DNA from: Dentipellis sp. KUC8613
Taxonomy: Eukaryota > Basidiomycota > Agaricomycetes > Russulales > Hericiaceae
Direction: 5' to 3'
Length of the DNA: 64,000 nt
Assembly (NCBI GenBank): GCA_002286715.1
Contig: NSJX01000001.1
Span: 1,605,805-1,669,804 of the forward strand
Translations under genes and position numbers: made by a program
Shown: piece after piece, positions 58,872 through 64,000 of the stretch
Layout: every line of letters starts with the position of its first letter
How positions within the stretch are numbered: position 1 is the first letter of the stretch
Notes under the pieces: model-generated
What the model was told of the DNA's origin: nothing
The model's database searches: none
Seen by the model: only the letters and a program-made list of their open reading frames with translations

Positions 58872-60258
58872 ATGGAAGATTCAGAAAACCCCAATCCCCC
58901 TTCAACGTTAGCATCTACAGAGACGCCACCCTCTTCGGAACCGTCACCAGCCCCCGCACCCACCGCAGCTCCTGTTCAGGCGCCAGCTACATCCGAACGA
59001 ACGGAACTTCTGGCTAGAGCCAGGAGCTTTCTGCAATCGCCGCAGGTGCGGAATGAAGATCTGGCCTCGAAACAACGCTTTCTTGCAGAGAAGGGGCTTT
59101 CGGATGCCGAGGTGAACCAACTCCTACATGAACTGGTGCGCATGCTTTCGCCTTCGCGGGTTCGCTGTGTAATTGGAGGCAGTGTAGCCTCCGCAATTGC
59201 CATCTATACCACCAAGGACATATCCGCAACCGCCGCCTTCGAACCTTCCGAACTTGCTTGCTGGTATCTTCAGGGTGTTCACATGGATAACTGGAGGGTC
59301 TCTCGTGGCGCTGGCTATATACTACGTGCGTGAACCGGACCCTACGTTACTCCCTTTCGTTAACAAGACTTCACAATAGCGCTTCATCCTCCCCCGTCTT
59401 GTGAAGACGGCATCTGCTCGCCATTCCATCAGGTCCCATCAGTCCGACCTGCTTTCCAAGCTCACCACTTCGTTGCAAGGTTTGAAGGAGACACAGGCGG
59501 AGACATTCTCCGTGTTGCCCGCTCCATCACCTATGCGAGAAGCGGTTGAGTACGCGAAATGTCAGACTCTGGATGATATATTATCTACTAGCAAAGAATC
59601 GCATGACGTCCCTGCACTATCTGTTCTCCGTTGCGCATTGGCCGATTCCGCTGCACAGGACCAGCAGCCGACGACGGAGGAGCTATTCAACGTACTCTAT
59701 GCCAAATTCCCGTGGATAGAATCAGACACCGATTACCAAGTAAGCTCGACTTCGTCGATGTGGGTGCTGAATAGGCTGGCTGAGGATGTCTTTCAGGACA
59801 ATCTGTGGGCAACCCTTACTACGCACACGGTCTTCTCCAAAAACGAAGATGAGGAATCAGGTCTTGTTCGGTGGTCATTCGTGCCTCCGCCAGAGCCAGA
59901 AACACCTCCTTTGATCTCTTCTTTGCGTTCACTGAAAGGCTCATTCCCCACGGAGTTGGACGACTCGAATACTCGATTCCAGCATACCCTCCAAACCTTG
60001 ATCGACTTTACTGGATATCTCACAACACAGACATATCAGTTATCGTCTAGTGCTTTCCGCGCATCTGGATTTGGATCAACAGCTCTGGGTCCTGAAGAGG
60101 AGAACATAAGGAGGGAAATTAGAGCCTTGAAAGGGCTGGTTCTAAACAGGCGCGTGCACCTCGAAACGAACAGTTCCCAGCCTTCCACTGACCGTTTGTT
60201 TAGGAGGACCTTCATGTCGCCTCGTCCCACTACTCCTACCGCCACAGTCACACCATAA
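58872..60258 (+). CDS. PEX14: peroxin Pex14
   Basis: Pex14 is the peroxisomal membrane docking factor for cargo receptor Pex5. Exons are 58872-59135, 59188-59325, 59380-59739 and 59797-60258, giving 407 residues. The conserved N-terminal receptor-binding helices lie at about residues 44-88 (RTELLARARSFLQSPQVRNE and FLAEKGLSDAEVNQLLHEL). A Pro-rich stretch follows, then one transmembrane helix (WITGGSLVALAIYY), then a mostly helical cytosolic part with LSKLTTSLQGLKETQAETF. The end may have an optional 54-nt GC-AG intron (60150-60203), in frame either way; the version without it ends RRTFMSPRPTTPTATVTP. The start is the first ATG after an A/T-rich leader. Confidence 0.9.
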
Positions 60259-60794
60259 CTCGGGTGTGGGAAGCTTACTGACAGCTTGCATACCTGCTCC
60301 TCGAACGCTGCTTCGACTGGCTACACGATCGCCAAGGATTACCACGCTATACATTTAGGCACTGTATTCATAATCGCATTATTTCTCGCCGGCCACACCT
60401 TGCATCCCAGCCGTGGCATTTTGGGAGGCTGTAAGTATACGTCGGTGCTATTAAGCAGAGGGCATAATCGGCCTTGCCTCTCACGCCATCAGATAAAACA
60501 AGCTCGAGCTTCTCACATGAGAGGCTTCCATAGTCAACTGTAAGCCACGCAACGCTCGGTCTATCAATCTACCAGCAGTCTCTAAGGAACCGTGTCAATC
60601 AATGCCCGCATGTTCCAATCCCCTTTCTCTCGAACCCTCGGATCTCCTTGGACCCATGTTATTTTGCTCGTACGTCTGACCCTTCAGATACACTCACGTG
60701 AATTTCGCCAGACTAGTGAGAGGTGAGAGCGCAGAAAGGGAATATATATAAGGGGGTGTAAACCTTGCCGTAGGTGCCTTCACAGAACGACGAT
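60259..60794. promoter_or_regulatory. intergenic stretch with AKR promoter
   Basis: This 536-nt spacer carries the PEX14 3' region and the promoter of the aldo/keto reductase gene, including a good TATA box close to the start. Nothing else was recognised. Confidence 0.5.
60743..60751 (+). promoter_or_regulatory. TATA box of the aldo/keto reductase gene
   Basis: The sequence TATATATAA lies 44 nt upstream of the start codon, within a purine-rich segment. It is the clearest TATA box I noticed and suggests an inducible gene. Confidence 0.6.
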
Positions 60795-62188
60795 ATGGCA
60801 AAGCTCCCTACTCGCAAGATCGGTAACACCGAAGTGACCGCCGTGGGCTACGGCGCTATGGGCATCGCTGCATTCTATGGACCCCCGCAGCCGGACGAAG
60901 AGCGCCTCCAGGTCCGTCGTTTTCAATCCTACCTCTTCGTCCTCTGCATCTCAAATGTTCTCCTTGTAGTTGCTCGATGCTGTCTATGAAAGTGGCTGCA
61001 CCAATTGGGACACGGCAGACGTCTACCTTGACTCAGAAGATCTGCTCGGAAAGTGGTATGCGCACAGCTTTAGTATATTTATGTTTTAGATATCGACCTA
61101 GTGAATAGGTTCAAGCACTCAGGGAAGAGAAGCGAAATCTTCCTCGCTACGAAATTCGGGTGGGCTTCGCCGGGCGGTCGAAGCCCAGACGGCACACCCG
61201 AGTGGACGAAGGCGGCTTTCGAGCGATCCCTGCAAAGATTGCGTACGGACTACATCGACTTGTGGTACTTACACCGGTAAGAGATTTCATGCTCATTGGA
61301 GGGTGGCAATGCAGCTGACCGTGGCCCTACAGGGCCGACCCCCTCGTGCCCATCGAGGTAAGTGGGCGTCCGCGAGACCACATGATCTCACAGGCTCGCT
61401 CATTCGGTCGACCATACAGCACACTGTGGCAGCTATGGCCGAATTTGTGAAGTACGTACTCCAACAAAATTTATGATTCAGTACTCACATCTAGCATAGA
61501 GCAGGAAAGTTGAAGTACATCGGTCTCTCTGAGGTATCGGCGTCGACACTCCGCAGAGCACACAAAGTACATCCGATCGCTGCCCTCCAGGTTGAGTACT
61601 CGCCTTTCACGTTGGACATCGAGGACTCCAAGATCGCTTTGCTGGAGACCGCACGCGAGCTTGGTGTCGCTATCATTGCTTACGCGCCTCTCGGTAGAGG
61701 TCTGCTTACTGGCCAATACGTATGTCGCACAGTTGTTTGGATCTGAATTTTAAACAACAACCATCCTCTAATTAGAAAAGCCCTGAAGACTTCCCCGAGG
61801 ATGACTTCAGACGGATAATCCCGAGGTTCTCAAAGGAGAATTTCCCCAATGTGCTGAACCTCGTCTCCGCGCTGCAGCAAATTGGGGAGAAATACAAGGC
61901 TACCGCTGCACAAGTGTGCATCGCTTGGCTCCTTGCGCAAGGCAACGACATCATTCCCATTCCCGGAACTAGACACATCAAGGTAATTCTAAGTGACCAC
62001 TAGAAGACGAGAATTGCTTACTCAAAATGGCCCAGTACTTGAATGAGAATTTAGGTTCCCTCAACATCACGCTTTCGCCCGAGGATCTTCAAGAGGTACG
62101 CAAGGCTGCTGAGGCTGCCAACGTTACAGCATCCCGATACCCTGCCTTCATGGAGAAGATGCTCTTCGTCGATACGCCATCTTTGTGA
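60795..62188 (+). CDS. aldo/keto reductase
   Basis: This NADPH-dependent oxidoreductase reduces aldehydes or ketones; the substrate is unknown. Exons are 60795-60911, 60970-61055, 61109-61276, 61333-61357, 61420-61451, 61500-61719, 61776-61982 and 62036-62188, giving 335 residues. The catalytic tetrad is visible: Asp in NWDTADVY with Tyr four residues on, Lys in LATKFGW, and His in DLWYLHR. The cofactor site has [11 protein letters not shown] and [11 protein letters not shown] near the C-terminus. The length and motifs match the AKR13-like group (yeast and plant YakC-type). Two internal exons are 25 and 32 nt. A TATA box precedes the start, hinting at stress or substrate induction. Confidence 0.94.
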
Positions 62189-62572
62189 TAGTCAGCACCG
62201 TTATTTGGTGGGCAGTGTTGCGCTGAATCATATATACCTTCGACGTGCCTGTGTAAAGTACAGTGAAATTAGGGGAGTTGTGCTTCAAACATGACCGTCT
62301 GCTGGAAAGCACGGAGTTTCTTGATGGCTTGAATCCGGCTCATCCCATTGGTTCTCGAGTAAGACGTGCATATTACGCGAAATACAACGCGTGTTTATCG
62401 ACGCGACGCGACCCGCGTCACGCTTTGCCTCCGAGCAGCCTGGCACCTGCAGGCGTGTCCACCTTGGCCGTCGACTTCTCCGCAGCGCTCTTGGTTCACG
62501 ACTCGACAGCCAATTCCGCCCAAAAACTTCCGCAAGTCTGCATTCTTCCCTACGAATCTGTGGATCCCTAAA
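62189..62572. other. intergenic stretch
   Basis: This 384-nt spacer lies between two plus-strand genes. It should hold the reductase 3' end and the promoter of the last gene. No motif was named. Confidence 0.4.
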
Positions 62573-64000
62573 ATGGCGCATCCTATCTACATGCCAAAGC
62601 GGACCTTTTTCTACCCAATAGGCAACACCTCTCCCATATGTCTGACTCAGGATATCGCGCCCGATCAGTCAGCGAACATATTGCTGCTAGGATGCGGTGA
62701 TCCCAGGAACATCCTCTACACCCTTTATGCGTCTGGTGCTGATGAAGCGAGCCGTATGTATCGCTCGCGAGGTCACGGAGTTACTTGAGGGGCTGATGCT
62801 GTCGGCATAGTACAACGCACGCTGGATTTCACCTGCTGTGATATTGATGCTGCAGTACTCGGTGCGTTATGACCTATAACACGTGGATAACATTCTCAGC
62901 CTCACGGTGTATCCGCAGCGCGCAATTATCTTTTGTTCACGCTCCTCATCGACGGCGAAGTTTCACAGGACCATTTATGGAATATCTTCTATGATTTTTA
63001 TCTCAAGAAAGAGCCTTCTGATGCTCTCGCAGAGCACTGTCGTAAACTTGGTGACACTTGCAAGGATGCTGAGTCCTGGCGCGCCAGCAAGTACGGCCGC
63101 ATCTTGAAATTCTGCACGGAGCGCACGCGGACGGAAATGCGGAATTACTGGACATTCTACTCTCAGTTCAACGGTCTCCCCGAACATCGCAAAGCAAAAG
63201 TGCAGGCTGCCTTCTCCGCTGGGATGAAGAACAACCAGATGGCGGACAAGGTGGTTTTATCTGTAGGACGAGCGGCAGGTCCTCTCTTCGTCGATGCTAT
63301 GACACCGACGTCCACACACTTCACCCATTTTTGGCGCACTGGTATCAATTCTGTAGACCCGAAAGATCGCGAGGGCGCCACTCATATCAACCCGACTTTC
63401 GCCTACTCGGCTTCGAAGGAGGGGTTCGATGTCCATTATGGCACTGACTGCCTTGGGGCCTTTCCCCTTACCCCTGCCTTTACGTGTCTCAAAGCCAGCC
63501 CAGCGGCGACCACAGAGCCCATAGCCAACGCCGTAGCTATTGCGAAATTGCAGTTTGAACAATGGTGCAGTGCATTCAAGACTGTGGTGAACGCGGATGA
63601 TCCGCGGCTAGTGATCAGAGTTTTTGCAGGAGACGCTCTCGCTTTCTGCAGTGCCCTCAAATACTATAGTGAATCTGGGTCATCAGTAGCAACGCCGGCT
63701 TACTCTGCGCCCTGGCGGGCCGATCTCATTACCTGGGATAGCGGTGATTACGATGAAGGCGTATCACCCGCACCGCCGATGGCGTTCGATGTCATCGACA
63801 CATCGAACCTCACCGACCATCTGGGCCTTCTGAACATATTGGCCGTAACGAGACCTCTTCTCACCAGGAGAGCATCATCGACTCTGTACACCGAAGCACT
63901 GTTGCCATTAGGCCCTCATGCTATCTCCCGTTTTGCTGAACACCTCTGTGGTGACCTGAACGGTGTTTGTCTACTCTTTGATCTCGCACCCTCAGCCTCG
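62573..64000 (+). CDS. DUF4470-type protein, truncated by the window edge
   Basis: This is the 5' part of a gene of unknown function. Exons are 62573-62753, 62811-62861 and 62919 to the window end, with the last frame open for 1080 nt without a stop. The start MAHPIYMPKRTFFYPIGNT and the segment SANILLLGCGDPRNILYTLY, followed by LDFTCCDIDAAVLARNYLLF, match the DUF4470 domain seen in many basidiomycete proteins, often followed by a MYND zinc finger near the C-terminus. The GCGDPRN glycine loop resembles the nucleotide-binding loop of methyltransferase-like folds. The end of the protein, including any MYND finger, is not in this window. Confidence 0.82.

Overview
The window looks like nuclear DNA from a basidiomycete fungus, most likely an agaricomycete close to the polypores (inferred from gene content, not searched). 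It is gene-dense and shows no operons. Nearly every gene is cut by short introns of about 50-60 nt with GT-AG ends. It carries fungus- or basidiomycete-type families: a velvet regulator, multi-pass membrane proteins of DUF6534-like type, a DUF4470-type protein, Vps17, and a Yvc1-type vacuolar channel. I assembled 32 protein genes by joining exons by hand. For all complete models the exon lengths add up to an intact reading frame. The last gene runs off the right edge.

Left part (1-25 kb): PAPS reductase, an Arf GAP, a VelB-type velvet regulator, a long mitochondrial PPR protein, a GNAT acetyltransferase, a tandem HMG-box protein, complex I subunit GRIM-19, an INO80 subunit F-like protein, a seven-helix membrane protein, the mitochondrial S-adenosylmethionine carrier and complex I subunit NDUFS8. 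Two stretches here, 19.2-20.6 kb and 21.7-24.0 kb, have no gene I can support.

Middle (25-46 kb): prefoldin subunit 2, an F-box protein, a four-finger C2H2 protein, a ubiquitin-specific protease, a mitochondrial PP2C phosphatase, an unknown disordered protein, haspin kinase, GINS subunit Psf2, a 23-exon Yvc1-type TRP channel, Arp2/3 subunit ARPC3 and the pre-rRNA endonuclease Nob1.

Right part (46-64 kb): 3-isopropylmalate dehydrogenase, a secreted M24 peptidase, Vps17, GTP cyclohydrolase II, a small PPxY membrane protein, an acidic coiled-coil protein, a DUF6534-like membrane protein, Pex14, an aldo/keto reductase and a truncated DUF4470-type protein.

The genes are mostly unrelated housekeeping functions: amino-acid and vitamin synthesis, mitochondrial respiration, membrane traffic, replication, mitosis and ribosome maturation. 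I see no biosynthetic cluster, intact transposon, CRISPR array or rRNA. The most unusual signals are in gene structure: 5-nt and 11-nt internal exons in the Yvc1 gene, two confident GC-AG introns plus an in-frame candidate in PEX14, very short start-codon exons, a velvet domain split by about 290 residues, and a haspin with Gln replacing the catalytic-loop Asn.
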